Positions 35,501 to 49,100 of a stretch of DNA of 64,000 nt are shown in pieces. The notes under the pieces are model-generated. The model worked only from the letters and a program-made list of their open reading frames with translations. It did not search any database and had not been told where the DNA came from. The first letter of the stretch is position 1, and each line of letters opens with the position of its first letter. The DNA lies in contig CM068369.1 in the NCBI GenBank assembly GCA_034769895.1, positions 151,894,074 through 151,958,073 on the forward strand. Reading direction: 5' to 3'. Source of the stretch: Magicicada septendecula. Lineage: Eukaryota > Arthropoda > Insecta > Hemiptera > Cicadidae. A program made the translations under genes and the position numbers.

Positions 35501-36090
35501 TGATAATATAATTCTTCTTTAAGTACGCAATATTCAATATTCTAATTTTATTGAATTTTTTCCCTTTTATTATACGTTCCGTACTATGGTTTATAACCTG
35601 ATCACTTCGTTCAAATCTAAAGCCAAAAGGATAATCTACTATTTGAAGGCCAATTATAAAGCAAATTGTAATTAATGATACAACAATTGATTATTACAAG
35701 GCGTTTTTAACAATTAATTAATCAGAGACTCAATGGCTTTTAAAATAATTTATAGTTCAATACATTCTTTATCATTTACACATAATATTATTCCCATATT
35801 ATTTTTTTAATAGATACCTTTATATATTTTGTACGAAAAAATTGTGTTTAGATTTTTATGATAATCGCTATATCTAGTACAGACTTATTAAGAGGTAAAA
35901 AGTTTGTCGAATGATTAGAAATGAAGCCATGATTAGAATGCGGTAGAGCCTTTTTTTACTGGAGGCCCAAAATATTAGATCATCACTGAAAAAAGTTCTA
36001 AATGATCCCAGCGATAAAAGAATAGAAAATATAAATTTGTTTAACATTTCAAACATTATGTACAAATTAATGATCAACATTTATCGAAAT
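32311..36090. other. long AT-rich region without genes
   Basis: Contains a (CA)n run at about 32523-32557 and one hammerhead-like motif at 33071-33110. No exon, inverted ends or RNA gene recognised. Presumed intergenic. Confidence 0.4.
33071..33110 (+). ncRNA. hammerhead-ribozyme-like motif, site C
   Basis: CTGACGA, then A, then GGCG pairing with CGCC around CACATCA, then GAAACGCGTA. ACGCGT is a self-complementary stem III. Stem I is poor (one base pair). Confidence 0.3.
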
Positions 36091-36330
36091 CTTGATGCTG
36101 ATTGGTCGATGCTGCCTTCCAGCTTAGATCGTGCTGGGTTGAGGAGTTTATTTAAGTAGGCCTTCTTAGTGCCAACACATAGTTTACCTCAATACTGTGG
36201 TGAACAGCTGCCAAACACTTTTGTCACTGAAGATGGCAGCCGATGCAGGGGAAGAAACGTCTGCCACAATCAACAACAGTCGACCACGGCCTAACAGCCC
36301 GCCTATGAATAATAATAATTTTAACAATAA
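36090..36330 (+). repeat. copy of the ACGGCCYAACAGCCCG repeat family
   Basis: Ends CCACGGCCTAACAGCCCGCC then an AATAATAATAATTTTA run, like the copy at 14690-14890. It contains GATTGGTCGATG, TTTATTTAAGTAGGCC and CACTGAAGATGGC...GAAACGTCTGCC (36227-36265). Here the internal stem is not well formed, so the ribozyme-like reading is weak for this copy. Confidence 0.6.
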
Positions 36331-36390
36331 CAATATAAATTTAAACATTTTTCTTGCCTCCAGAAACGGTTAAGACTATAAAATAGGTTA

Positions 36391-36859
36391 ATTACCTTCT
36401 GTCAACGTTTCTTAGAATCCTTTTCGGGATAACTCGAGTTCCTTTATAAAGCTATAAAGGAGGATCACAATCGTGTCCTAAATGAAAAAGCAATACATAC
36501 AAATAATATTTTATTTAATAGAATCGATCATATAGAACGAGAAATCGGCTATATCAGATCGATAAAATTGAACCAAGGTCAAGCCGGCATTGATTAGTCT
36601 TACCGTGGGGGCATTCCTGTGCAGGTTCGTTGCGGCCGCGTGTTTTTATATTTCGTTGTTATATTGTTATTTTGTTTTAATATGTGTCATTTATTATTTG
36701 TATAATGTGTGTGTTGTTTTTAATTTTTAATATTTGACGAGATGTATATACATCAATAATGTTTTAACCTTATTCATATCCGATCTGATGATGACACCAT
36801 TGGTGTCGAAACTCGAGTTATCCCGAAAAGGATTCTAAGAAACGTTGACAGAAGGTAAT
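36391..36859. mobile_element. 469-bp element with about 50-bp perfect inverted ends
   Basis: The left end ATTACCTTCTGTCAACG continues through TTTCTTAGAATCC, TTTTCGGGATAACTCGAGTT. The right end is its exact reverse complement, about 50 bases without a mismatch by eye. Nothing between encodes a protein. The inner edge of the right arm holds a hammerhead-like hairpin. Arms this alike suggest a recent insertion or ongoing gene conversion. No clear target duplication could be fixed (a TA is possible). Confidence 0.82.
36782..36823 (+). ncRNA. hammerhead-ribozyme-like motif, site F
   Basis: GAT pairs with ATC as stem I. Core CTGATGA, extra T, GACACC pairing perfectly with GGTGTC around ATT, then GAAA, then ACTCGAGT as a palindromic stem III and T at the cleavage position. 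Confidence 0.42.
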
Positions 36860-37719
36860 ACTAAACTCTCGTAAGAAGAGGGCGTATGGTCTTAATCCTT
36901 ATTATCCATTAGTGAATATATTGTAATATACATAACTCATCTAATTTTTTTATCTTCTAGTAAAACACACAACAAACAACAAAATTTCAGTGTTCTCAAT
37001 ATTTTACACCACTTAACAGTGGCAAGTATAAAAGTCATGTATTCACCAGCATCAAAACACATACGCGCACACGCACTCACTTTTAAATCCTTTTGAATCT
37101 TTATGCTTCCAATTAGAAGAACTGACGTTTATTGCCGAAAAAAAGATTTTTAGTCATTTTCGCCACTATTTTAAAGTGTGCTTCACATTGATTAGGAACT
37201 TCATATTATTCATATATTTCCAGCATATATAATACGCTCCGTATGTGCTCATTAATGTAAACTACTGTATAACGGAAATTTATGCGTGTGTACGTTGTTA
37301 TTTCTTATTCAAAAAAACGTAAAGGAAATCGTGAACACAATTTATACGGGTCCAGCTACTCTCAGTTCAGAAGTTAGGATAAAATTTCGAGAATTAGCAA
37401 CCAGAGCGCGACACCATAAAGGCAGCCAACAAATAGCGTGCATACGTTTGTTAAACGATTGGTAAGAGATAACATCCAACCAGGAAAACTGCTTATTCAT
37501 ATATGTTTTACGTTTTTCGTAAATATTCATTGGAATTAAGAATTAACAACCATAATTTTATAACAATTTCAGCTACCCAGAATCATCGGAATTGCTGCTT
37601 TTCATTAATGTACTTTTAGAATATTGTTGTGTCAAGCCTAATTAGAAGAACAGAATGATTTTAGAGTATTCTAAAATCAATATTTTCTGTTACATTCATT
37701 TTATATTATTTTTTGTAGT

Positions 37720-37763
<44 letters not shown>

Positions 37764-37859
37764 TTATTTTAAAAAGAAATGTTCTTGGAAGTCTATTTAC
37801 AAAAAATATAATTAAATATATATGTTTTGAGTACGAGCACAAGAACGAGCGTGCGCGCT

Positions 37860-37907
<48 letters not shown>

Positions 37908-38880
37908 TGAGAGAGAGTGAGAGGGAGTGATTTATAATCTGTAGTTTCTCTCAATTTTATATTATACTCTTACACTCAAGGTTCAACAAAAAGAAAAAAA
38001 ATAAGCACGGGTTTCTTTTTTAATTGGCTGTCATAAAATTTTAATATAAATTCTCGTAACTCTGAGTATGAAATAGTTTCCAATATAATTCAAGCCTGAG
38101 GTGACGCGAATCATGTGTAAGGCTGACTCCTATTTTGTTATTAACTCAAGTGTGTTAAGTAATAAGAGTAATAGTATAGTAATAATAATACTGATTATTT
38201 ATTATCATTACATAAGTTATGAGTGAAGGATGGAATTAATTGTACTCCAATAGGCGCTGAGAGGTATCAGAACGAAAAATAGAAACAACTCGCATTGAGT
38301 TTTCAACATTTTTTTACCTTAATATTTATACGTATTATAAGAGGGCGGCTGTAACGGAAAGACAGTTTAGTTCAATAAATTATAACATTAACGTTTGCAA
38401 ACATTTATGTAAGAATAATTTATTAAACGGTACTATTAATATGCTGCCAAACTTAGAATGTAAAATTATGTAAACAGTTCTATTGCGGTTAAGTTACTAC
38501 TATCATCAGAGGACAAACATGGTGTCTGAGTTAACACGAAACGTTGGACGACTTGTGTACGGTAAAAAAAATTTAGTTATGAAACGCATGAATTTTCGAT
38601 TGGCTGATTAAAGGAAACATATGTCTGACACATTTAGTTATATTTTATAATGGAAAGTCAAATATGTATTCCTTTCGTCGTTATACATACGTGTATTGCG
38701 AGAGGGTATGATAAATGCAAATTTAAATTTTTATTGACAATGGAAGAATGAAATGTTTCAGTATATCATATTAATACAGATTAAATCGCATTTGGTGTAA
38801 AACAGGGGTTGAATTATAAATAACTATCGGTATGGTAAGCCAGTGGGGACGTGTTGTCATAGTGCAGGATTTGTGTGGTA
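36860..38880. other. AT-rich upstream region, microsatellites
   Basis: Holds CCAGAGCGCGACACC (37401-37415), an (ATT)n run at about 37723-37760 and a (GA)n run at about 37867-37930. No gene recognised. Confidence 0.45.
37723..37930. repeat. (ATT)n and (GA)n microsatellites
   Basis: About 13 ATT units followed, after some 100 bp, by about 18 GA units and diverged GA-rich sequence. Confidence 0.92.
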
Positions 38881-38929
38881 GCAGGCGTCTATACGGTTAA
38901 TGTTTTTATTGAGACGAAAGCAGAAAAGG

Positions 38930-39160
38930 ATCTAAACAGCGCGGGCGCGCTGTGTTCGCTGGTGGGGGAAAGGAGCTAGGGTCATGTGACCCATCCAGCA
39001 GGCTAGGCAGAACGAAGTGAGTTTTGCAGTAGAAATGGCAGCTGGCATTCGTTCGGTAGCTGCGAACAACGTTTGATTCGTTTTGTATGAACGTAACGGT
39101 TAAATTACGTGCTGTTGATAGAAGTGTGTGCGTTAAATCAGTGTACAACAGAGCAACACA
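38930..39160 (+). promoter_or_regulatory. probable promoter / non-coding first exon of the TMTC gene
   Basis: A CpG-richer island in AT-rich DNA, 1.35 kb upstream of a coding exon that begins right after a splice acceptor, so an upstream non-coding exon must exist. The segment has CAGCGCGGGCGCGCTG near 38938 and an M-box/CLEAR-like E-box GTCATGTGAC at 38981-38990. Possible splice donors follow, for example GGTAGCTGC near 39055. The assignment rests on position and composition only. Confidence 0.42.
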
Positions 39161-40493
39161 ATTATTTGAAATATACTACATGTTGTGATGTATCTGTTTT
39201 GGTTAGAAACACCGACTCAACAGAAAACAATGTTTCTTGTATTTTCACTAATATGACAACAGTTGTGTGTCTTCTAGTGTATGTTATGTCAGTGTAAAAA
39301 ATAATCAATACCTTTAGCTAAGTTTTTCGTTTTAATTAAATTCGTGCTTTAGTAATTAAAAAGGGACACTCTTATAATATAAATTGTAATATAACATTTC
39401 AGCAGGTTATATGTTGTTTATCAGTAACAATTATGTAGGCAGTGTGAGTAGCATTTTGTTTACAATTTTTAATCTACTGTCACGACCCTTAAAATCCCCA
39501 TTGACGTTTACAATAATGGTAACAGACATACGTAAACTCATATTACGGAGTCTTGAGACTTATGGTTCTTAATGGGAACACAAATTTTAATATATGACTG
39601 TAACCAAATTTACGTACCGGTACCCTGTGTAGCTATCCTGTCAATAACAAGTAGGCATGCTAGGTTTGTTATCAATTTGTTCCTTGCATGTGAAGGTAGA
39701 TCGGTGTACTGTCTGTAACAAACATATTTTGTGTATATCAAAAATATGTTTTAAAAAATATTAAAACGAATTACATTTAATTTCATATTAATTTGTTTCT
39801 AAATTTTCTTCTTATGTTATAATAACAAAAGTAAGACAGAATAAATTTAAACTCGAAAAGTACCAGTCCTAAAAGGTCCATTTGGTGAGAAGAAATTTCA
39901 GAATAAATAGTCGAAACAGTCAAAATTGAAGTGTTTAGTACGCTAAATGTATGTACTTAGGTTATTATATAAACATTTTCTTTGTCTCCAGAAATAGGTT
40001 TTTCAGATTGCATTCTCTCCAAAATCTGTTCCCTGTATAAATTGTTTCCTAAATTGAGGAATTATTTATGATAAGATCCATGCTGTAAAAGTACAGACAT
40101 TTCATTTATCATAAGGCATTTGGAACATTATATTAAAAATACCGTATCTTGTAAAACTTAAAACATCCAACTTCAGACTATTAACTAGTTTATGGTGATT
40201 TTAAGCAACTCCTCTTCATGTTGGACTTTCTTTCTCCTTACACACACACACACACACACAATTGTGTTCCATGTTACAATGCTGATGTAGTTAGGATTTT
40301 TATAAGCATTTTTATGATTCTGTTTTTAGAATATTTACGTTCTGTATTTTGAAAGTTAACAAATTACATAAGTGGACTCTGAAATGACACATCGTTGTAT
40401 GAACAGTAACAATTTTATGGTATACAATAATATGTCAGCTTATAATAGACATTGACGAATTCGCTAGTAGACTGAAATATTGTTTTTCTCTAG
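39161..40493 (+). other. likely first intron of the TMTC gene
   Basis: AT-rich DNA with a (CA)n run at about 40242-40260, ending in the acceptor TGTTTTTCTCTAG at 40481-40493. Confidence 0.5.
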
Positions 40494-40713
40494 TTGTTAA
40501 GGTCCGCCTCCCAAAAAGATATAAAAAATGGCTGTGCGACATATTATGTCATTAGTAATTTTCGGAACTTGTATTGTTTGCTATTACAACAGTTGTCAAT
40601 GCGGGTTTGTGTTTGATGACATAAGTGCAATAAAAGAAAACCGTGACCTTCGTCCGCATACACCTTTGAAGAATGTCTTCCTCAATGACTTCTGGGGGAC
40701 ACCAATGCACAAG
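40494..40713 (+). CDS. Tmtc3: TMTC3-like O-mannosyltransferase, first coding exon
   Basis: The exon starts after a good acceptor (TGTTTTTCTCTAG, ending 40493) and stops at a donor AAG|GTAGGG (40714). The ATG at 40528, with AAAA before it, opens 62 codons in phase 0. Residues 6-20 are a hydrophobic membrane anchor. [17 protein letters not shown] then [16 protein letters not shown] is the first ER-lumen loop of TMTC proteins, with the FDD acidic pair at the place of the catalytic acid in GT-C enzymes. [11 protein letters not shown] and LNDFWGTPM resemble TMTC3 more than TMTC1, 2 or 4. TMTC proteins transfer O-linked mannose to cadherins in the ER using dolichol-phosphate mannose, and carry TPR repeats in the missing C-terminal part. 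The expected continuation (SHKSYRPLTVL) was not found, so the next exon is probably beyond the window. Confidence 0.9.
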
Positions 40714-43700
40714 GTAGGGTCGCATTACTTTTATAATTACTGGGTGAATAGTGTCAGTTATAAGAAGATAACTGTTTGATATGTGAATTGTCTTGTGCTC
40801 CTGTATTAGAGACCCATTAGCGTTTTAGAAAATAAGTAGTTTTAACATATTTACAAAATATGAAAAATGAATGTTCTCTTAGATGTGCCAGTAGGCCTGC
40901 CTATTTTCACACTCACACAAGTACTCTGAATGGCCTCAATAATTGAGGTGACAAGTGACATATATTACCGGAACTTAAAATGATTCAAATTAAGTGGCTA
41001 TTAATTGTGTTAAGTGAGTAAGTTTTAATAATGGCAACTGGAAACCTGTAGAAAATTGTAGTTTAATAGTATTAAAATCTATTTTAGTCAGTAGTTAGTA
41101 GGCCCTATTAATTACACCAAACAAAACAGTTCATATACGGTAGTATAAAATATGATTTGGTAGAAAAGAGTGTATGTTGTAATTATCAGTTGTGGTCAAT
41201 CAGTTATTGTCATTTATGTAAACTGGTGGTTACACGTGATAAAAAACAAAATTTGACTGGCAGGAATACACATTTCTTGTTGACATTCTGTTTATCTTAC
41301 CATGTATTTATCCCGAAATAGTTCAATATTTTCAGTTGCTTGGTGAGTTTTTGACTTGTATATTAATAAATATTTGCATGTTTAAGAAATAATATTCTTT
41401 TCTTTTAAATAATAACTGACATTTTTTTCTAACATTTGTTTACAAAATAGGTACTAGCGTTAGGAAATGTTACAAATAAAATTTAAGTTTTCAAACTAAT
41501 GAATTTTATTGTATGCAGTGTGTGTGTGTGGGGGGGGGTTAAGGAACATGTATAGTTGTCTCAAGTGTTGACTGTTAAGAAATAATGATAACGCACTAAT
41601 GTAATCTTCTTGAGCTAATAATTTAGGGTTATAAGGAAATATTTTGGGTGCAAGATAAACACATACGGCAAAAAAATTGGAACACATTAATTATTAAACT
41701 GCTTGTGTTTATCCTATTAATAAAACTATTTTGCTACCATAAATAAAACCCTTTTAATTTTCTAATTTCACATTGATGTTAACATTTATATAGGTTTGTA
41801 GAATATAAATTTATAAATTTTACTGACAACTGTTGATTTGACTACCCATCGTGAGTGTTTGTAAATTGCTAGAAAATGCTTTTCACTTGTGGAACACATT
41901 TAAATTTCCGATGTTACTTGCTAAAGACTAAAACTACTTGTGTTTTATTCTTTGTTTCGGTAATAAATGATTAAGATGGAAGGCATTGAACTTCTGTATA
42001 ATTTAAATAGCCTTTGAAAGTGTCACTTTTGTTATGTTTATATCTTATAGGAAGTTAAAAATTGCAAGATTTAGTAAACAAAAACACACACAGGCTATTT
42101 GATTCTTGATTGCAATTTTTATAAATTAATTAAATATTTATCATTGTAAATTATATTTTTATTGTACCATTCAGATTTATTAGATAATTCAATGAGGTAA
42201 AATTGGTTTTCAAGTATATATTAAAACTATTAATACATACAGTTAGTAATATTAAATTAAAGGTAGAGTTTTTCCACTCTATCTTAATTCTTGTAGAGAT
42301 CCTTCAGCATTTTCAGTCCATAGATTATATTTAATTTACTGAAGAATTTTTATTTTTAGTAATAAAAATTACTGCTAAATTAGTATTACTACTTGGTACC
42401 TTTGTTTGTAACTTTACATTGAGGTTTCTTGTGCCATTAGACTATATTTTCACTTCTGCACTAAGTTAATACTTTTCATAGTATTGCAAGGATGTATAGG
42501 CCTAGTGTTTATCAAAACATGACGTATCACATGCAAATCTATTTGTTCTCAAAGTTTTTTAGCTGTCACATGCCTTCATTTGTGTGTAAACTTCATAGTA
42601 TATTCTTAGTATACCATACTTTTATGGTATTATAACTAAGAATTAGGTTGTTAATATTGCAAACACACACAGCTGTGTATATATAATTGTTATGTTATTT
42701 GTTACTAATTAATTGAAGTAGGATCAGAAAGACACTCTTTCACAGTACTTGGCAGTATAAAAAACCATCACATTTTTTCCTGCCAACTTATATTATAAAA
42801 TTTTGTATGCTTTCAGTAGCCTATAGCTCCTTAGCTTACACAGATAGCATACTACATTGTAATGTTGAAGTTTCGCTATTTTTTTTTTTTATGTCGAATA
42901 TAAAAGGAATGATCAGTCAACATAAATTCTGCTGATTGTAGATTGCATTAAATTCTACTATTACCTCAAACAAAGGTAAATGCTCAAAAACTTGCACTCT
43001 TTCCCTTCAGACATCTCCTATGGGTAACATTTAGTATTACCATATTCAGTATAAATTAACAACCATAACTAAAGTAAAATATGTCATCCATTGAATGTGA
43101 AGTCCAGCACACATTCACATGAGAAACATAAGCTCTCATATAGGCTACATATGGTTATACAAGTCACTAATTATAATTAATTATTCGTACTTTATACTTT
43201 AAGTACAATTTATGTTATCTTTAAAATGTAACTTTGTGTTCAGTGTTACTGTGAAATGATAGAGTATAAATTATGAAAGAAGGATTATTTTTATTTCTTA
43301 TATACAGATTTTCATTTGATTTTAATTGACAGTGTTATAATATCCAATCAGATTTTATGACGATGATTAAAAATCTTACTTTAATATCAACGTCACATTG
43401 CCTAGTATTGTGTTGTATAAATATAGATTTCTAGACATATATGATCAAAATCAACAGATATATATTAGTTTCTGTTCTGTTACAAAATATATACAAAATA
43501 CACAAAAAACTGTAGTTAAAGCAAGGCTTCTAAGTTAATCCAAAACTATAAAACATATCTCTGATATGTAGCTAAAATACTTTTCAAATATAATAATATA
43601 ATTTAAGGAAATACTGGAGAACATAAACTCAGACAACAGAAACGTACATAGTATGTTTCTATTCACATCTAGCCATTGGTTAATTAAAGAAACCACTTTT

Positions 43701-44319
43701 AGTTTGCACTGTATGAATATTTCAAAAAGTAGTTATATTTTTGCATTATGTCTGTATGTCAACACAGGCTAGTATAATTACATCTTTTTTATTTAGTTGT
43801 TTAATTAATAGCCGAACACAAGTGGACTGCAGGAAACATTTGTGGTGTGTGTGTGTATGCAAAGTCAGAATCATTATTTTCTTATTCAGATATTAAAATT
43901 GCAGCATCTAAAGTATGTTGCAAGGAACTGTGTTGTGTACCATCAGCTGTAGAGGGTCTTACTGAAAGTACAAAGTAAGCTGTTATGAAATATGAGATGT
44001 TATATTTTAATACGTTTATAAGAATTAAAATTAATTGTAGTATAATTTATTATATTAGGGCTATGACTACAGATAACTGGCAAAACGTTTTCTTTACCTT
44101 TTGTGTTGTTGATTATATGATTATAAGATATAAGAGGATATATAATGCATACTGATATGTCAGTATACAAAACATGTTTTAGATGCATTCTGTGGTTGGC
44201 ACTTTGTGTGTCACTGACAGTTTCACACACCCACACACATGCACATGCACACATGGATCTGTTGTAGATGGTGTGTGTATTGTAGATAACATAGCCCTAG
44301 TTATTGTATTATCTAATTT

Positions 44320-44434
<115 letters not shown>

Positions 44435-46105
44435 AAACATAGGGCATTACGGTACTCTTTATCCAGTAACAATTCATACTGGGTTATAAAGTTTAAATTG
44501 TACAGTTGCAGCAAGAGAATGTATGAGACCAACTGTGTGAATTGTGAAAATAAAAATATTAAATTTCTATTAGAGAACACTATGGAATATATGTATCATA
44601 TACAGTGGAAGCTATGTGTAAAACGTGTGAATTTTAGAAGTATATAATATAGGTACACACACACATAATCTATCTATGCAACAATATTAACATAAAGAGT
44701 TGAATTTGGTCTCTTGTAGGCCTATAATATTTATTAAAGTCATAATTTTGTAAGTAACCCTTCAATATTTCTTGCAGGGGTTTTTTATATAATAAATGTT
44801 TTCTAATAATAAATACTTCTGTAAGTATATTTATTAAATTAAATATATAATATTAAATATAAATTATATTATAGAAAAATATATACCGGTACCTATAAAA
44901 ATTAAATATAATTATAATATATATTAATTAGATTATTAAATACAATATAATTTAATAAAATATACTTGCACAAGTATATATTATTTGAAAACATATTTAT
45001 TATATTATTACAATGTGACAACAATTATTGTTGGAGCATAATGGAAAAATGTATTTTATATAGGCCTAGATATATTGCAACTAGCATTGTATAACAAAAA
45101 TTCCTCCATCCCCAGTTGTGTGAATTTGGCAAGTGTCCAGTGTATGTAGATTAAGTAATTATTCATAGTAGACTAACACATATTTGTTACCCGAAGGAGT
45201 TTGTCCTTGCCTCTAGGATTTTTAAATTATATGTTTATGTAGGTCTCAATGTCCTTAATCTGTGACATTTTCTAAATGCAACTACTTATTTGTAACTACA
45301 GAGCTACTCTATCGATTTTAAGATTTAAATCAACACGAAAGAAGTTCTTAAACAGATTCTTTTTAAGAGAGTTTTTGTGAAGTATGTAACTATTAAGTTC
45401 AGATTTGTTTTCATAATTAGTAGGATATTGATTTTGTTTTTTTGCATGTTTTAGAGATTGCTTTAGAGATTTACAAAAAAATACGTATGTTTCCGTAGTC
45501 ATATTTTCTTACCACGTATTTGTTACCAATAATGTTAAAACACAAGTTAAGTTCATGAAGTCCTTGTAATATAGATATTCATTTGTAATAATGCTAAATA
45601 AAATTTAAAACACTGAGTAGTAGGCCTATTTAATTATCATAATTGGCGCTTGTAATAATCATGTGATAATTGGCTTACTTATCTACGTGAGGAAGAGTGA
45701 GAGAGAGCGAGGGGGGGGCAATAAGCAGAGAAAAAAAAGAGTATGGGGTCAACCAACCAGTTAAAATAAATGATGAACAAGTAGTTTCATGATTTTAATT
45801 GTATAAAATTTTGGTACAAATTTGTGACTAACTAAATTAATATTGAATTGAATTGCAATATGTGCAGGTATTACTTAAACTATTACTTTCATATTTCTAA
45901 AAACATTAACACAATAGTTAACAAAGTGTGATATTTCTAATAAATAGTATTAAAATGATGTCCGAATTTTCTTGGTAGTGTAATGTATTAAGAAAGTTAG
46001 GTGCAGTTTATAATGTATGTGTACATTTATCGAGAATGTTTTCATTTCAACTTTTATATAGTGTAAAAACTTATATTTTTTAAGAGTAGACTACAATTAA
46101 TTTTT

Positions 46106-46110
<5 letters not shown>

Positions 46111-46186
<76 letters not shown>
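46111..46186. repeat. (GA)38 microsatellite
   Basis: 76 bp of uninterrupted GA followed by TTGTGTGGGGGGG. Confidence 0.97.
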
Positions 46187-46190
<4 letters not shown>

Positions 46191-49100
46191 GTGGGGGGGT
46201 ATTTAAATGGTCAAATGTTATTTTATATAAATTAATATTATATACATCTTAAACACTCGTCATATCGAGAGGTATTTGTAAGTGTAGGCTGTACATTAGT
46301 AGACTGTAGAGACAAAATTTATCATGTTAGCTTCACAGGCACGTGTGACACTGTGTGATTGTTCCTTTATTTTTTTAACGTTAAACGTAACTTTTTCTGT
46401 TGTACTTATTACAAACATTTAAGATTTCTCATTTGCTGACCAATGATGTTAAGATGTCATAATCAGTAACATTATACTTTAGCGTAAAAAAATATAATGC
46501 ATTATAAGTGTGAAGAAAAAAAGTATTTTAACTTCTGTCTTGTCATATCTTACATTTTGTTATCATGCAGTTGTCAGAAGTCGATTAAGAAAGGTAATGC
46601 AAGTTTCCAGTAAAACTCAATAATTAAAAAAAAATTCGTTATAACGATTAACCATATAAAAATAATTAAACGCCAATGTCTTATTAAATACAGTAGTGGG
46701 CAAAATCAAAAGACTGAAAAACTCAACGAGGTTCAATCGCAGAATTAAACACATCACAAGTAACCGAAAATGGGTCCTTAACACGTGTTTAAAAGTGTGT
46801 GGAAAAGTTGAATGTCAGCACAATACAGTCTGCTTACTTTGCCATTGTTACTGCCCGACAGCAATAAATCACTATCTCTAAACGGTCTTGTCACTAAACA
46901 GTTTAGGTTGCAGCATATTATACTGCAGTGCTCTGTGCACCTCCATTTAATTTACATTCCAATTTTATTTAAGTTTTTTCTTTTTACTTTTGTTGTGGTT
47001 TTTATTCTAGATTAAAACTTCGTAAACGATAAATTTAACTCTTTATCTTGAATAACAAACCTTTCAAGGTACTAAACTGTGCACACTTGTATTGTTAATA
47101 TACGTATTTGTAAATTAATCGTATACGCACTGTAATTTCGGAACATTTCATTTTCCGATCTATAAAATGTGTTAACATGATTTGATTGATTGAGAGGGGA
47201 CCAGTATAAATATCACAGTATAAAATTAGGCTCAGAGAGGTCTGTAACTAAACAAGTTGTTTAAAATACAGATTATTTTAGTGATATTCCTACACGTCAT
47301 TCTCTTTTAGAATCTAGTGAGTGTTGTAATCTGTAACCACAGGTGCCGACATGATCCAGAAGTCCTTGGTTCAGCGTTTTGATATCATTTAAAGCGATTA
47401 TCATTAACATCTTGATTTTCTGTCATTAAATCTGTTGCGCGTTACAACAGTAGAAATCGTTTATAACATCGTTCTACAGCCCGTTACAAAATCGGACGTT
47501 GTAGCCGGTTTTAAAACAGTCACTTCATATTTTTCTAACGTTTGTGCCATTTGTTTTGCGTTCTGTTGATTATGAAATACAGTAAAGTAATGAAACATGA
47601 ATAATAATAATAATAATAATAATGATAACAGTTAAACAAAGAATCTTCAGCCAGATATGTTTCCACGTGCTTTGTTTCAGAAACACAGTATTTTTGTCAG
47701 TAATAGACGTTGCTTCGCCTAATTCCGCAACAGTAATTGGGAAGAGGCGAAACAACGATAAAGTCATCTGCGTTGGCGGAAGCTGTAGTTCGTCTTCATA
47801 TTCATTTCTGCTACATGCAGTAATGATGATCACGTCCCCATCCATCGTCATCGATGTTTCTGCCTCATTGTCTGTTGAAACGTAACTATTGCATATTTTC
47901 CCCCGCGGCTATTGTAAACTGGTCCCGTTCATTTCCGTAGTCGGTGTAGTCTACATTTCGTACTGAACGGAGTATTTTTTTCGTAAACCGTCTATGATTT
48001 AATGGCTCTTTTGCAAATTGTCGAAGTTTTCCTCACAAGTCGGTACTCTTTCGTTATTATATTCTACTTGTAATGTTGGGGTATTCTTCCAGTGTATGAG
48101 CCTTCCTTTTTGGCACTGTGAACGCACAGATTGGTGGTTGAAAACTGTTACGTCACTTGTCGTATGACTCGTTTGGATTGCAATGCTGTGTTAATACAGA
48201 AGATAAAACATCGTCTGTGTTGTAGCGTTTTTCTGTGGCGTATTGTAAAGTTCTAGGCCTATAGAATTCCAGAGAAGAAGACAATTGTAATGTGTATCGT
48301 TATGTTCCGTCTAATTAATAGATGAGATATAGTTTGTTTGTCGTGGACAGTATCTCGTCGTTATAGCTGATACCGTTGTAAACAGTATTTCTGGCACTAA
48401 AGGTGTAGTCCTACGTATTTGCAGGTAAACCAAAACGTAGCCACAAATACCATCGTTACTTTCTGATTCATCGTTGTAAGCGGTGTCGTAATAAACAACT
48501 TTTACTGTATCTGTACAAAATGAAGTCCACTGCTACGTTGAATATTTTGCTAAAAACAATTTTCCGTGTACTTTATTTTTTTTTGTGAAAACATTTGTAT
48601 TAAACATTTATAAGCGTAGAGCGTATTTGTGCACTAAAGGTAACTAAGCCTAAGCATACAGATATATTTTTAATTAATGTTCAATTAAACTATATGAGCG
48701 TTTTCTCAGTAAAACGGATTATGTTTAATTTGTTTTACATCTGCTTACACATCGATGTATAATGCAATTTTATTGACAGTTTTAGTGTTTAAAATTATTT
48801 TATCGATATTTTACTAATTAATTAGTTCACGTCTCTTGTATCAGGCGATGTACAATTTTTAAATAACCAAACTACAAATATTATTGTATTGTATTTGTGT
48901 ATACTGGAGGATAAGGATGATGATGGCAATAATAATAATTATTATTAATGTTATGAAAATTCGTAAATTAATTAAATCAAAAATTGTGTCTGATGCTGTA
49001 AGCATAAAATTACGCGTATTGAATTTGGCAATACGTTTGTATGATTTTGTAATTAATATAATCAGTTGATACATTTGTTTAGATCAGTCCTTTGTTAAAT

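Noticed and set aside
38500-38570. Another GAAACGTTGGACGAC motif as a hammerhead-like site
   Set aside because: GTGT/ACAC forms a stem before CGAAAC, but no CTGANGA lies before it, so the core is incomplete.
40714-40779. Extending the TMTC exon through [20 protein letters not shown]
   Set aside because: The family continues with SHKSYRPL after this point, and a good splice donor lies exactly where similarity ends, so the extra residues are intron.
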